From Planctomycetota bacterium (GTDB taxonomy: Bacteria; Planctomycetota; Phycisphaerae; UBA1845; PWPN01), in contig JAKPHF010000036.1 in assembly GCA_029550525.1 (NCBI GenBank), positions 62,001-126,000 on the forward strand: a stretch of DNA of 64,000 bases. The letters are read 5' to 3'. The first letter of the stretch is position 1, and every line of letters begins with the position of its first letter. Position numbers and translations under genes: made by a program. The notes beneath the pieces were generated by a model, which did no database searches, was not told where the DNA came from, and saw nothing but the letters and a program-made list of their open reading frames with translations. This document shows positions 36,405 to 45,211 of this stretch, piece after piece.

Positions 36405-37826
36405 TCACGCGCCGAGCAGCGCGGCCGCCCGATCGGGATTGAGCCAGCCGCCCTGGTCGAGCAGGTCGCCGAGCGTGAAACGGGCTCGGATGAGATGGCT
36501 GAACTGCACGGCCGCATGCGCGGTTTCATGCGGAATGGGCTCGTCCAGTGTGTCGAACGTGCGTGGAGCGCCGGCTCGGGCCAGGTAATCCTCCACCGCT
36601 CGGCTGGTCCGCACGTTGGCGGCAATGAACGCGTCGAGCTCTCCGGCCCGCTTGCGATCCACGAAGCGACGACGGGCCTCGCCCGACTGGGCCCAGCGTG
36701 TCATTTTTTTGTCATAATCGCGCCAGATCTCGGCCATCAGCTTGCCGGCCGGATCGTATTTGCCGAACGTCGATTCGACCCGCCTGCGCCAGGCCCTTGA
36801 CGCATCCGCGGGTACGTCGGCAGCGATTCGATTAAGGTCCAGCGCGTTCCAGGCCCGCTCGTACGCCCGAGCCGCCAGCAGCGTGGCCACGCCGACCTGC
36901 CCGCCGTGCAAGGCCTGCTCGCGACCGTCGTATTTTGCGGTCATGTCGAAGAAGTGGCTGATGACGTGTTCCCACCCGCTGATCGGCGCCGTCTGGTTCA
37001 CGATGGACATAGCCATGCCCGCCAGGAGCACCGCCTCGGTCACCGATCGCACGCCGGGCAACGTCGCCTTGGCCACGTCGTCGGCGCGATCCAACATCTC
37101 CTGCTCGGCCTGCGCGAGCAGCCGACCGGGAAGAACGCTGAAATCGTCGTCCATGCCGACCACGTGGGCCAGATAATAGTCACCATAGGCGACACTGCGG
37201 GCCAAAACGTCGCCGAAACCGGCCTGGCTCATGATGGCCGGGGCGCTCGCGATGGTCCGCAGATCGCAGATCACCGCATCGGGCGCTCGCGACGACAGCG
37301 TCCGCTTGACGCCGTCCACACTGAGGACGGCCAGCGCTGACGTGAACGCCGTCACGCTGGCTGCGGTGGGGAAGCTCACGAAACGCAGCCTCGACGAGGG
37401 GTTCGCCTCCACGAACAGATGACGAGCGTACTTGGTGATGTCGGTCACCGTGCCCGAGCCCACGCTGACCACCACCGCGTACGCGCCCAGCTCGCTGCAG
37501 AGCTCTTGGGCGGCCTCGAGCTTGGCGTGGCAACGGCCCGGTTGCACCGGTACGTGCCGAAGCTGCACGGAACCGCGGCGGCTCAATCGGTCGAACACGA
37601 GCGGTTTGAGGTCGTCGCTCCCTCGCCGCATGGGCGTGTGATCGCAGACCAACAGCACTTTGCCGCCGGCTGCCATCTGCCAGACCACGTCCACGAGAGC
37701 ATCGAGGGCGTCGTCGGCTACTACCACCTGTTCAATCGCGATCGGCCGAATGAATTCCCCGGGGCGGGCCCAGGCGCGAAGCGATTCGTTGATCCCCTTC
37801 ACGTCGCAAGCGTCGATTTGGTCCAT
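36405..37826 (-). CDS. sn-glycerol-1-phosphate dehydrogenase (AraM/EgsA-like)
   Basis: 473 residues. NAD-binding GSGTVTDITK at 123-132 and FPTAASVTAFTSALAVLSVD at ~152-171 are the G1PDH pattern within the iron-alcohol-dehydrogenase/dehydroquinate-synthase superfamily. The three metal ligands are visible: Asp206 (GFGDVLAR), His287 (SGWEHVISH) and His307 (ALHGGQVG). It reduces dihydroxyacetone phosphate to glycerol 1-phosphate. In archaea this makes the lipid backbone; in bacteria such as Bacillus (AraM) it feeds other glycerophosphate-containing products. An AT-rich TATATAAAA box ~25 bases upstream of the start may be its -10 region. No lipid-modifying gene is adjacent. Confidence 0.85.
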   Translation of the reverse strand: MDQIDACDVKGINESLRAWARPGEFIRPIAIEQVVVADDALDALVDVVWQMAAGGKVLLVCDHTPMRRGSDDLKPLVFDRLSRRGSVQLRHVPVQPGRCHAKLEAAQELCSELGAYAVVVSVGSGTVTDITKYARHLFVEANPSSRLRFVSFPTAASVTAFTSALAVLSVDGVKRTLSSRAPDAVICDLRTIASAPAIMSQAGFGDVLARSVAYGDYYLAHVVGMDDDFSVLPGRLLAQAEQEMLDRADDVAKATLPGVRSVTEAVLLAGMAMSIVNQTAPISGWEHVISHFFDMTAKYDGREQALHGGQVGVATLLAARAYERAWNALDLNRIAADVPADASRAWRRRVESTFGKYDPAGKLMAEIWRDYDKKMTRWAQSGEARRRFVDRKRAGELDAFIAANVRTSRAVEDYLARAGAPRTFDTLDEPIPHETAHAAVQFSHLIRARFTLGDLLDQGGWLNPDRAAALLGA

Positions 37827-37921
37827 GGCTCGGTAGTCTACCCAGCCATTTTATATAATCAACCGCGACGAACACGAAACGCGACGTGAAACGCTCGAGA
37901 GAAGGAGCACTCCTTTTTTAT

Positions 37922-37976
37922 CCCTCAGGCCTCGGGTCTCAGCCCTCAGGTCTCATCCTTCAAGCTTCGGGCTTCC
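37922..37976. repeat. Heptanucleotide array (CCTCAGG type)
   Basis: CCTCAGG, CCTCGGG, TCTCAGC, CCTCAGG, TCTCATC, CTTCAAG, CTTCGGG, CTTCCC: eight 7-base units. The last ones run into the 3' end of the next minus-strand gene, whose stop lies at 37960-37962. Confidence 0.7.
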
Positions 37977-38415
37977 CTCCCCCTGCTCCCGGCGGCTGCC
38001 CGGGCGCTCGCAGAGCCATGACGTGTAGCCGTCGCTCGCCGAGGAGTTCGTCGTTGGCATAGATTTGGACCCGGTACTCGCCCGGGTGAGGCAGCGTCAG
38101 GTTGCGGATACCGAAGTTGATCTCGGCCACCACCCGCGGATCGGCAAATTGGATGACACCTTCCTGCGTGAACAGTACCTGCTGGTCATCGCTGGCACTG
38201 ACCAGCGACAGGCGGATACGGGTGTTCCCGCGACCATCCGTCAAGGCCACGTGAATGGCCAGCCCAGGATGCACCACGGGAAAGCTGCGGGCGGTGATGG
38301 TCGAGAACGTCCCCAGCAGTGTGCACTTCTTGGTGGCCGGATCCTGGTGGATGGCATCACAGATCACCATGGCTAGGATGACCGGCCCGGGCGGCCCCAG
38401 TTTGCCTTCAGGCAT
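37960..38415 (-). CDS. Small beta-rich protein of unknown function
   Basis: 151 residues. VILAMVICDAIHQDPATKKC, LLGTFSTITARSFPVVHPGL, then RIRLSLVSA and a C-terminal strand pair GEYRVQIYANDELLGERRLH. It resembles a family of conserved unknown proteins found in planctomycetes (pattern: ...CDxxxxDxxTxKxxLxGxF...; I believe the DUF6941 group) with a C2/immunoglobulin-like sandwich. No signal peptide. The stop codon lies inside a heptamer array, so the last residues (GGGKPEA) are partly encoded by repeat sequence. No functional context from neighbours. Confidence 0.6.
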   Translation of the reverse strand: MPEGKLGPPGPVILAMVICDAIHQDPATKKCTLLGTFSTITARSFPVVHPGLAIHVALTDGRGNTRIRLSLVSASDDQQVLFTQEGVIQFADPRVVAEINFGIRNLTLPHPGEYRVQIYANDELLGERRLHVMALRAPGQPPGAGGGKPEA

Positions 38416-38554
38416 TGACAGACTCCTTCCACTGATCGGCCATCCTACGCGCCGACTCGGTAATTGTCACGGGGACTGGGGCCCAACACCTGAGACTCGG
38501 GCGCGATGCGCGAGCGTGCGGACATCAGCCGCGTTGCGGCGCTGCGTTGCATCT

Positions 38555-38665
38555 GTCGCCCCTGTCGGGGCTCCATAAAACAGAAGGGATGGAGCGCTTC
38601 GATCCCCGTCGCCAACCGGGGGCTTACGCCGCCCGGCTACTAACCGCTGCCCCTTCGGGGGCAGA
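38555..38665. repeat. Planctomycete-type palindrome cluster
   Basis: Within the 420-base gap 38416-38835, three GC-rich hairpins follow each other: CGCCCCTGTCGGGGC near 38557-38571, CCGGGGGCTTACGCCGCCCGG near 38617-38637, and TGCCCCTTCGGGGGCA near 38648-38663. The rest of the gap holds heptamer arrays and no gene. Confidence 0.5.
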
Positions 38666-38700
38666 AACGCTATGACCGGTAGACCATGGGCCGGACATCT

Positions 38701-38820
38701 GACAAGAGCTGACGGCTAATAGCTGAGAGGTGCCCGCCAGGAAGGTACAGTCCCGGCGCGCATGCGGTACGTCCGATTGAGAGCTGACAGCTGACAGCTG
38801 ACAACTGATAGCTGTTAGCT
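38701..38820. repeat. Heptanucleotide arrays (GACAGCT type)
   Basis: Two blocks: about 38701-38730 (GAGCT, GACGGCT, AATAGCT, GAGAGG) and 38780-38820 (GAGAGCT, GACAGCT, GACAGCT, GACAACT, GATAGCT, GTTAGCT). The second ends 15 bases beyond the stop codon of the TPR-YggX gene. Confidence 0.75.
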
Positions 38821-38835
38821 AAATCGCTGCCGCGG

Positions 38836-39468
38836 TCAGTCCAGGTTGAGGAACTCTTTCATGTACTGGTCATAGACTTCAGCGCTGCGGGGATCGGCGA
38901 AGTTAAGACGAAATTCGTTGATGACCTTGGTGCCCATGGGAATCCATTCCTGCCAGCAGGTCTGGCAGACCTCGGCCCAGACGCGTTCGCCGAGAGGACC
39001 TTTGAACGGGCGTTCGGCCATCTTGGGCTTGGTCTGGCCGCAGCGTCGGCAGGTGATGGTCTGGCCGGCTTCGCCGGCAGCGGGCGTCGATGCCGCAGAT
39101 GCCGCTGCGGCGGATGTTGGAGCGGCGGGCGCCTCTTCGGCCGGCGGTTCCACGCCGAGCGTCTTCATCAGGGCAACCATGTCCTTGCGCGGCATAAGGT
39201 CGCCGCGTTCATTGGCGACGTCGTAGCCCTTGCGGAGCGTCTCGATGGCTGCATCACGTTGGCCGGCTCCCTTCTGAGCCAAAGCCAACAGGTAATAGGC
39301 CCGCGAGTTGGTCGGAGCCAGCTCGACGGCACGACGAAGCGAATCGACGGCTTGGGAATACTCGCCCACCTCGAGGTAGATCTTGCCCAGGCTGAAATGG
39401 CCGAGCTCGTTATCGGGGTCGGCTTCGGTCATCTTCTTGAACTGTTGGATCCGCGGATCGTCGGCCAT
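38836..39468 (-). CDS. TPR protein fused to a YggX-like Fe(II)-trafficking domain
   Basis: 210 residues from ATG 39468 (GGAG upstream). Residues ~1-85 hold two to three TPRs (NELGHFSLGKIYLEVGEYSQ, NSRAYYLLALAQKGAGQRDA). An Ala/Pro linker follows (~105-135). Residues ~138-210 match the iron-traffic family (YggX): ITCRRCGQTKPKMAERPFKG, then LGERVWAEVCQTCWQEWIP and VINEFRLNFADPRSAEVYDQ. YggX normally is a free ~90-residue protein that protects Fe-S clusters. Here Cys pairs (CRRC, CQTC) suggest a zinc or iron site in the fused domain. Cytoplasmic. Confidence 0.82.
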   Translation of the reverse strand: MADDPRIQQFKKMTEADPDNELGHFSLGKIYLEVGEYSQAVDSLRRAVELAPTNSRAYYLLALAQKGAGQRDAAIETLRKGYDVANERGDLMPRKDMVALMKTLGVEPPAEEAPAAPTSAAAASAASTPAAGEAGQTITCRRCGQTKPKMAERPFKGPLGERVWAEVCQTCWQEWIPMGTKVINEFRLNFADPRSAEVYDQYMKEFLNLD

Positions 39469-39610
39469 GAATGACACTCCGGTGTTGGCTCGCGCCAAGG
39501 GTTGCTTCTTTTCGGGGACTATAGGTCGCGGCGGTACCGGATTTCAAGTAGGGCTCACACGGGCAGCCGGAGCGAGGCTGGGTGGCCGACGGAGCGTCAT
39601 GGGAGACGCG

Positions 39611-40792
39611 TCACGGCAGAACGGTAGGATCGGGCGGTGCGGTCGCGGACCGTGGGAGCTGGTTGTTTGCCGTCAGCGGGGTGCGAAGGCTGGGTTCGCC
39701 GGTCTGGGCCCGCCACCATTCGGCAAATCGCGTCTGAGCAATCTCCATATCGTTGGGATTCATGCGTTCGACCGGCCGGCCGCCAAGCGTAACGGCGACA
39801 TTCACCTGTTCCACACGCCAGAGGCTGAGCTCGGCCGAACTGCCCGGCTGCGACTGAGCGAGCAGCGTCTGGAATTGCTCCGTGGTGATCGTGGGGCCGA
39901 AGACCGTGGGACCGAGGCCCACGATCACATCCCCCCTTTCGAGCCCCAACGCGGCAGCCGGCGAGTTGGCGGTCACCGCGGTCACGCACAAACCGTAGCG
40001 TGTCGGCGGCCCGCTCAGATCGTTGAACGGCTGGTGAACCTGCGGCACGGCGATGAGGAGCAGATTCGCCCCTTCCAGCGTGCGGGCGGGCTCGTCGGCG
40101 ATGGTGATGGTCAGTCGGCGCTGAGCCGCCTGGAGCCGCAACACCCGCATCCGGACGGTGCTGCCGGGCTCGCGCCGCGACACCTCGTTGGTGAACGCCT
40201 CGATCTGGGCGGCCGAGGGCGAGACGAACCGGATGACCGCGCCGTTCGCCTGCCGGATCGCCTGCTGTTGGCGAGGCGGCCCGAGAATGTCGGCGACCGC
40301 ACGGCCCTCGAATTCGAGGAGCATATCGCCCGTCTTCAGGCCCGCGGCCTCGGCCGGGAAGCCCGGCAGGACGCGGCTCAGCACGAGGGCATCCACCGTC
40401 CTGCCCGACACCGGGTCGTAGATGAGGCTTTCCACGCGAGGTTGCACGCCGAGGAAGCCCATGCGGCCATTGAGCTGCCGGCGATAGAAAACGTGTTCGA
40501 TACTGGATCGCAACCGGAGCCTGGCCTCGTGATCGCGCTGGGCGTGAAAGGCTTCGATCAACCGGGGCAGTTGATCGTCACTGACGCCCTTCAGGCCGGC
40601 AGTGGCCGCCTCGCGGACCTTGAAACTCGGATGGGTGAGATCTTCGAGCAGACGCTCGATGTCTACGGCGGGGGTGACCGGACGCGTGGTGGGCGAAACC
40701 TCGACCTGCCCCACCGCCGCGGCGCTTGCGAAAAGCGACACAGCTGTGGAAAACACGAACGCGCGCAGGATGTTTCCGCTGGTCCGATTCAC
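39611..40792 (-). CDS. Secreted PDZ-domain protein
   Basis: 393 residues from GTG 40792, which overlaps the TGA of the upstream kinase gene (GTGA), a translational coupling signal. Signal peptide (ILRAFVFSTAVSLFASAAAV). Residues ~35-105 are HEAT-like (DLTHPSFKVREAATAGLKGV). Two PDZ domains follow: ~110-235 (GFLGVQPRVESLI ... LSRVLPGFPAEAAGLKTGDM) and ~270-340 (GLCVTAVTANSPAAALGLER, GDVIVGLGPT). No protease domain is present, so this is a periplasmic adaptor or chaperone-like protein rather than DegP itself. Confidence 0.82.
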   Translation of the reverse strand: MNRTSGNILRAFVFSTAVSLFASAAAVGQVEVSPTTRPVTPAVDIERLLEDLTHPSFKVREAATAGLKGVSDDQLPRLIEAFHAQRDHEARLRLRSSIEHVFYRRQLNGRMGFLGVQPRVESLIYDPVSGRTVDALVLSRVLPGFPAEAAGLKTGDMLLEFEGRAVADILGPPRQQQAIRQANGAVIRFVSPSAAQIEAFTNEVSRREPGSTVRMRVLRLQAAQRRLTITIADEPARTLEGANLLLIAVPQVHQPFNDLSGPPTRYGLCVTAVTANSPAAALGLERGDVIVGLGPTVFGPTITTEQFQTLLAQSQPGSSAELSLWRVEQVNVAVTLGGRPVERMNPNDMEIAQTRFAEWWRAQTGEPSLRTPLTANNQLPRSATAPPDPTVLP

Positions 40793-41832
40793 ATCAGGTC
40801 TTTCATCAGGTCCGGCCCGTTCTGCTCCAACCATTTTACCTTTCGGGCGATCATCTGCAAAAATCGAAACCCTTCGATCCGTCCGAAAGACCCGGTTGCG
40901 GCGATGGGAGCCACGGCCTCGGCGATCAGGGCCTCGATCATCAGGGCAGTGATCACCTTGGCCCGATCCGGGGGGACGTCGAATTGTTCATTATATCCCG
41001 CCCAGAACAGCCGAAATCGCTCGACGTCCAGTTCGGCGGGCCAGCTCCGCGGATCGGACGCCCCCCCGATGATCGAGAACTGGAGCAGGCCGTTGGCCAG
41101 ATCGGTCACGGCAGGCAGCACGTGCAGCGAGTCGTAGTCGATGACGGCACACACACGCTCGTCGGCAAAGAGCATGTTGCCCGGATGCCAGTCGGAGTGG
41201 ACGAGTTGATCGGGCCAGGAGTCGAAGCCGGCCTCCTGCACGCGGTCGCAGGCCGTGGTGTAGGACGTGTAGAGTCCGGAGACGGTGGCCAGCATCTCAC
41301 TCTCGTGTCCCACCACGCTGTCGTCCTTGGCCACGGTTTGCGGGATGTTGTGCAGGTTGGTCTGAACGATCGAGGCGTTGTGGTAGCCCAGCCGCGACGG
41401 CACCCAGTCGCTGTGGTAATCGGCGAGCAGGCGGTGAAAGCTGCCGAGTACACGGCCCGCGTCGTGAGTCTCTCCGGGCAGACGGGCGTAAACGTTGCCG
41501 CGGACGAACTCGAACATTTCGTACAGCCGGTCATCGATGATGACCATGGTGTCTTCGCCGTTGGCGGTGGGGATGAGCCGCGGCAGCGGGAAATCCCGTT
41601 CGAGCAGATGCAGTTGCACGGCATGGGCGAAGGCAACCTTGACGGGATGGTCGCGGCCGCGAGCCCGTCGCTTGAGGAGGAACCGGCCGCGGTCGGCGTC
41701 GATGACCACCTTGGGCGAACGGCGCGAGCCCTTGAGCTGTTTTTCGACCGTCTTGATCGCACCGATGTCGTAGTGCGACAGAACCGCCGCCAACTCTTGA
41801 GGAGCAAACTCAGCTCGAGATCGGTTCGTCAC
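40789..41832 (-). CDS. Aminoglycoside-phosphotransferase-fold (APH/CotS-like) kinase
   Basis: 347 residues. The kinase catalytic loop LVHSDWHPGNMLF (Asp214, Asn219) and the metal site VIDYDS (Asp232/234) are intact; the N-lobe has KVVIDADRGRFLLKRRARG with a candidate ATP-binding Lys. The pattern (IVQTNLHNIPQTV, GHESEMLATVSGLYTSY) resembles homoserine-kinase-like and CotS-type members that phosphorylate small alcohols, sugars or antibiotics. Substrate unknown. The gene ends in the start of the PDZ gene (4-base overlap). Confidence 0.75.
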   Translation of the reverse strand: MTNRSRAEFAPQELAAVLSHYDIGAIKTVEKQLKGSRRSPKVVIDADRGRFLLKRRARGRDHPVKVAFAHAVQLHLLERDFPLPRLIPTANGEDTMVIIDDRLYEMFEFVRGNVYARLPGETHDAGRVLGSFHRLLADYHSDWVPSRLGYHNASIVQTNLHNIPQTVAKDDSVVGHESEMLATVSGLYTSYTTACDRVQEAGFDSWPDQLVHSDWHPGNMLFADERVCAVIDYDSLHVLPAVTDLANGLLQFSIIGGASDPRSWPAELDVERFRLFWAGYNEQFDVPPDRAKVITALMIEALIAEAVAPIAATGSFGRIEGFRFLQMIARKVKWLEQNGPDLMKDLM

Positions 41833-42113
41833 CGGTACTCATCCGCCAAACAACGGCATTTGTCGTTCGTTGGAGCCTATGATGGGGCCCGCTTCCGAAA
41901 CCACGCCCACGGGTCCGCTACGAAACCGCGATTCGAAAGCCGCTGCCTTCCACAAGGCATTTCGATCCGCTCAGCCTTTGATGGTACCGTGAACCCACCG
42001 ACGTTTGAAGTGCCCGGGAAAAACTTCGCCGCAAATTGAGTATTGCGGGCCTGGTGAGAAGGTGCTCAGTCACTCAATCTCGGGAGGGACCTCTTTCCCG
42101 CCCCGAAGCGCTG
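41833..42113. other. Intergenic region between APH-like kinase and LOG genes
   Basis: 281 bases on the minus-strand side of two co-directional genes. No gene, hairpin with a T run, or repeat of the recognised families was seen. Confidence 0.4.
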
Positions 42114-43160
42114 TCACGTCAGCTTGTTGACATCGTTGATGAGCAGCCGCAGCGTGCCGATGCTCCGGCGATCAAACGTCAACGTGAGCCGCACCTTGTC
42201 GGGGTACTCGTTGTCCTCGCCGTCCAGCGGACCGGGCCATTGTTCGATCTTGCCCGCGGTCACGATCGAGCTGTACTTGTCGTTCAGTTCCTCGAGAGCC
42301 TGGTTGCTGAGCGGCGTGTTCAGACGCAGAACCAGCTTTTCGGCCACGTAGCGGGACGAGTGATACCGCTTGTAGAAGTCGGTGATCTCCTTGGCCGCGA
42401 CCTGCACGTCGTCGGTGACGCGGAACAGGTTCATGTCCTCGGGGCTGATCATGTTCGTGCGAAGCAGTTCCGCCTGCACGTACGTCCGCCAGTGTTGCCA
42501 GTACGTGCCGCCCGGCGCGTCGACGAGAACTACGGGAACGAGGGCCGCCTTGCCGGTCTGGATGAGCACGAGGGCCTCGAAGCCTTCGTCCTGCGTGCCG
42601 AAGCCGCCCGGGAACAGGGCGATGGCCGAGGCTTCCTTGATGAACAGGAGCTTGCGGGTGAAAAAGTACTTGAAGTTCACCAGCTTGGGGTCGTCGGCGA
42701 TGATGGTGTTGGTCCGCTGCTCGAAGGGCAGACGGATGGCCACGCCGAAGCTGGCTTCGCGGCCCGCCCCCAGGTGCCCGGCCCGCATGATGCCGTCACC
42801 CGCACCGGTGATGACCATCCAGTTCAGCTGGCGCATGATTCGGGCGAAGTTGTCGGCCTGGACATAGTCGGGGTGGCCGGGCGGCGTTCGGCTCGAACCG
42901 AAGATGCTGACCTTGCGGACCTCGCGATACGGGCTAAAGACCTTGAAAGCGTAACGGAGTTCCTTGAGCGCCTTGTTGAGCAGTTTGAGTTCGCCGCGAT
43001 CGGTCTTGTCGGCGGCCAGGCGACAGATGGTCACCATCATGTCGGCGAGCAAATCCTTGTCAGCCGACGGCGCGAATCGGTCGAGAAACGCCTCGATGGC
43101 CTTGGCTCGTTCGATGCGGCGAGACGGGCCGGCACCGGCATCCAGTTCGGTGTCTTCCAT
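42114..43160 (-). CDS. LOG-family (lysine-decarboxylase-like fold) nucleotide phosphoribohydrolase
   Basis: 348 residues from ATG 43160 (AGGAG upstream). SIFGSSRTP (~86-93), TGAGDGIMRAG (~118-128) and PGGFGTQDE (184-192) are the Rossmann and PGGxGTxxE motifs of LOG proteins, which split nucleoside 5'-monophosphates, including cytokinin riboside monophosphates. This member is long: ~75 extra N-terminal residues, helical, and ~70 C-terminal residues after residue ~280. Such long forms are usually of unknown physiological role. Divergent from the secreted propeller gene. Confidence 0.85.
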   Translation of the reverse strand: MEDTELDAGAGPSRRIERAKAIEAFLDRFAPSADKDLLADMMVTICRLAADKTDRGELKLLNKALKELRYAFKVFSPYREVRKVSIFGSSRTPPGHPDYVQADNFARIMRQLNWMVITGAGDGIMRAGHLGAGREASFGVAIRLPFEQRTNTIIADDPKLVNFKYFFTRKLLFIKEASAIALFPGGFGTQDEGFEALVLIQTGKAALVPVVLVDAPGGTYWQHWRTYVQAELLRTNMISPEDMNLFRVTDDVQVAAKEITDFYKRYHSSRYVAEKLVLRLNTPLSNQALEELNDKYSSIVTAGKIEQWPGPLDGEDNEYPDKVRLTLTFDRRSIGTLRLLINDVNKLT

Positions 43161-43490
43161 TTCCGTGATCACTCCTGGTTGCGCAGATTTTCTAGTATAA
43201 CCCGCTCGCCCCTCGGCAACCACGGGGATCGCCGCGGTCACGACCGACCGCCACCCTCAGCATTGTCCCGGTCGCGGCACACGCCGATACCAACCGGCAC
43301 GGGAAGCGGCTTGACGGCCGGCGGCGCTGACCGCGAACGGTTGCCTTGCGGAATCCCGCTCGAATCCGGAAGATGCGGCGGCGATTCGCCGTGCGCGTTT
43401 ACCGAAACTGTCGCTGTGGTTGCGGTGGGAAATCAGTCTGTCTGCCGCCGCGCACGTCAGATCGCCGCAGATATCGGAGGGTATCATCGG
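43161..43490. other. Divergent intergenic region
   Basis: 330 bases between the LOG gene and the propeller gene. Its right end holds GGAGG, 10 bases from the ATG at 43491. No clear promoter pair was identified. Confidence 0.4.
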
Positions 43491-44906
43491 ATGAGACGAG
43501 CATTCGCGGGCGTTCTTGTGGTCATCGGCTTGCTTGCCTCCGCTCTCGCCGAACCGGCGACTCCCAAACAGCCGGCCGGTCCGGGCGCGGGCTCGAACAT
43601 TGCGGCGCGAGCCAAGGTGTACGCAACCTCGAGCCTGCCCGGACATCCGGCAGAGCACGCGATCGACGACTCGGCGGAAACAGCGTGGCGAGCGGCGAAT
43701 GCGGATGCGGTTTTGTGGCTCGACTTCGGGGCAAGAATGCGGCTGGCGGGCTTGTCGCACGTGATACGAGCGGGCGATAGTGAACCCGCTGCGACGGAGA
43801 TCGTCACGTGGCAGAACGGATGGACGCCGATCGGCCAGACGGCCGGCCGAGGCGAACCCGTGGTCGCGAAAGTCCAAGCGAACACGCAGTACATCGGCAT
43901 TCGATCGTCGGCGGGCAGTGCGGGCCGGCCATTGACTATCGAGACACTGCGCGCGTTCCAGGCGGGCTGGCGGCCTCAGCGCGACGGCAAGGACCTCCGC
44001 CTGCAGGACTTCTGCTTCTTCCGCCACGACGGTTACACCTACATTGGGTCGATGATGAAGGACTTCGGCCACGAAGGCATCACGATCGCCCGATCGCGCG
44101 ATCTGATCGATTGGGAGCCGCTCGGCATCGCGGTGAGCCGGCGAACGCCCGAGGACAAGGCCATGCTCTGGGCTCCGCACGTCGTCGAGCATGCGGGCGA
44201 GTTCCACATGTTCTACACCGGCGTGACGCAGCCGAAGCCCAATCACTGGAACCAGAAAATCCTCGTGGCCACGACCAAGGATCCGGCAAATCCGAAGGAG
44301 TGGCAGCGCAACCACGCGGTGAAGTTCATCGTCGACGGCAGGACCGAGTCGTGGTTCCGGCCGAGCCATCCCGGCCACGTCTGGCCCGCCGACGGCTGGG
44401 CGGACTGCCGCGACCCGATGGTCTACTACAACCCGCCGGACAGAACGTGGTACCTGTTCTACTCCGGCAGCGACACGACCGGCGGCATCGTGGGCGTGGC
44501 CACCGCGCCAAACATTCTCGGCCCGTGGGAAGACCGCGGCCCGGTGCTCTGCGTGGATCGAGGCGTGCCCGAATCCGCGTTCGTGCTGCCCGATCCCGCG
44601 GGCGGCTACGTGATGGTGATCAATCACTCGACGCCCGACCGCATCGACGGAGGCATCAAGATCGCGCGGGCCCGCTCGCTCCTCCCCGAGAACGGCAAGC
44701 CTTCATTCACGGGGCTGGAGTTGCTCGAGCCGTCGGCCGAGCCGGGACTGGTCGGCTGGGCCCACGAGTTCGCCATGAATCCCGACGGCACCGTCCTGGC
44801 CGCGTATCTGACCGGGTACTTCATCAACTTTCAGGACGCGCGTTTCGTGAAAGGCAAAGGCGGCTGGACGGTGTCGGGGATACCCGAGACGACGGGGCCG
44901 AAGTGA
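43491..44906 (+). CDS. Secreted five-bladed beta-propeller glycosidase-like protein with discoidin-type domain
   Basis: 471 residues from ATG 43491; the frame is open far upstream but only antisense-like. Signal peptide MRRAFAGVLVVIGLLASALA. Residues ~30-160 (VYATSSLPGHPAEHAIDDSA, WLDFGARMRLAGLSHVIRAG) are an F5/8-type C (carbohydrate-binding) domain. From ~160 a GH43/GH32/GH68-like propeller starts (FCFFRHDGYTYIGSMMKDFG, SRDLIDWEPLGI, MLWAPHVVEHAGEFHMFYTG, CRDPMVYYNPPDRTWYLFYS, GPWEDRG). The Asp and Glu of the active site are plausible (CRDP, VPESAFVL). It likely acts on plant- or algal-type polysaccharides outside the cell. Confidence 0.8.
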   Translation: MRRAFAGVLVVIGLLASALAEPATPKQPAGPGAGSNIAARAKVYATSSLPGHPAEHAIDDSAETAWRAANADAVLWLDFGARMRLAGLSHVIRAGDSEPAATEIVTWQNGWTPIGQTAGRGEPVVAKVQANTQYIGIRSSAGSAGRPLTIETLRAFQAGWRPQRDGKDLRLQDFCFFRHDGYTYIGSMMKDFGHEGITIARSRDLIDWEPLGIAVSRRTPEDKAMLWAPHVVEHAGEFHMFYTGVTQPKPNHWNQKILVATTKDPANPKEWQRNHAVKFIVDGRTESWFRPSHPGHVWPADGWADCRDPMVYYNPPDRTWYLFYSGSDTTGGIVGVATAPNILGPWEDRGPVLCVDRGVPESAFVLPDPAGGYVMVINHSTPDRIDGGIKIARARSLLPENGKPSFTGLELLEPSAEPGLVGWAHEFAMNPDGTVLAAYLTGYFINFQDARFVKGKGGWTVSGIPETTGPK

Positions 44907-44941
44907 TGAGGCTTGAGACCTGAGACTTGAGGCTTGAGGTG
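44907..44941. repeat. Heptanucleotide array directly after the propeller gene stop
   Basis: TGAGGCT, TGAGACC, TGAGACT, TGAGGCT, TGAGGT: five 7-base units that start at the base after the stop codon. An AACCACAGAGACATTGAGG-type motif (45005 onward) of the A-rich ACAGAG kind follows at 45005-45045. Confidence 0.75.
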
Positions 44942-45135
44942 GGGATCCGGACGGACACGGACTTGGTCTACTTGCGACAAATATGCTTCACCAGTGCAAG
45001 AAATAGAACCACAGAGACATTGAGGCGCAGAGAAGACCCACAGTTGTTCGACGGTCGTCAAGACACAATAGGCTTCAGTTCAAGGGGCCATATCCTGCCA
45101 TCCGTGGTTCAACATGACCGCAAGCTACGCAATTG

Positions 45136-45165
45136 AAAAAGCCCCGGGCAAGGTTTGCCCGGGGC
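45136..45165 (-). terminator. Intrinsic terminator of the FG-GAP lipoprotein gene
   Basis: On the minus strand GCCCCGGGCAA - ACC - TTGCCCGGGGC with an 11-bp stem, followed by TTTTT (plus-strand A run 45136-45140). It lies 47 bases beyond the stop codon at 45212. Confidence 0.9.
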
Positions 45166-45211
45166 CTCGGTTCATGTGATCAGTGATTGCAGCGCGGGGC
45201 TGATGCGAGGC

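Noticed and set aside
42036..43490. A 956-residue protein starting at 42036 that would include the LOG region
   Set aside because: The first 485 codons are antisense to the LOG gene and not protein-like; a signal peptide begins at 43491.
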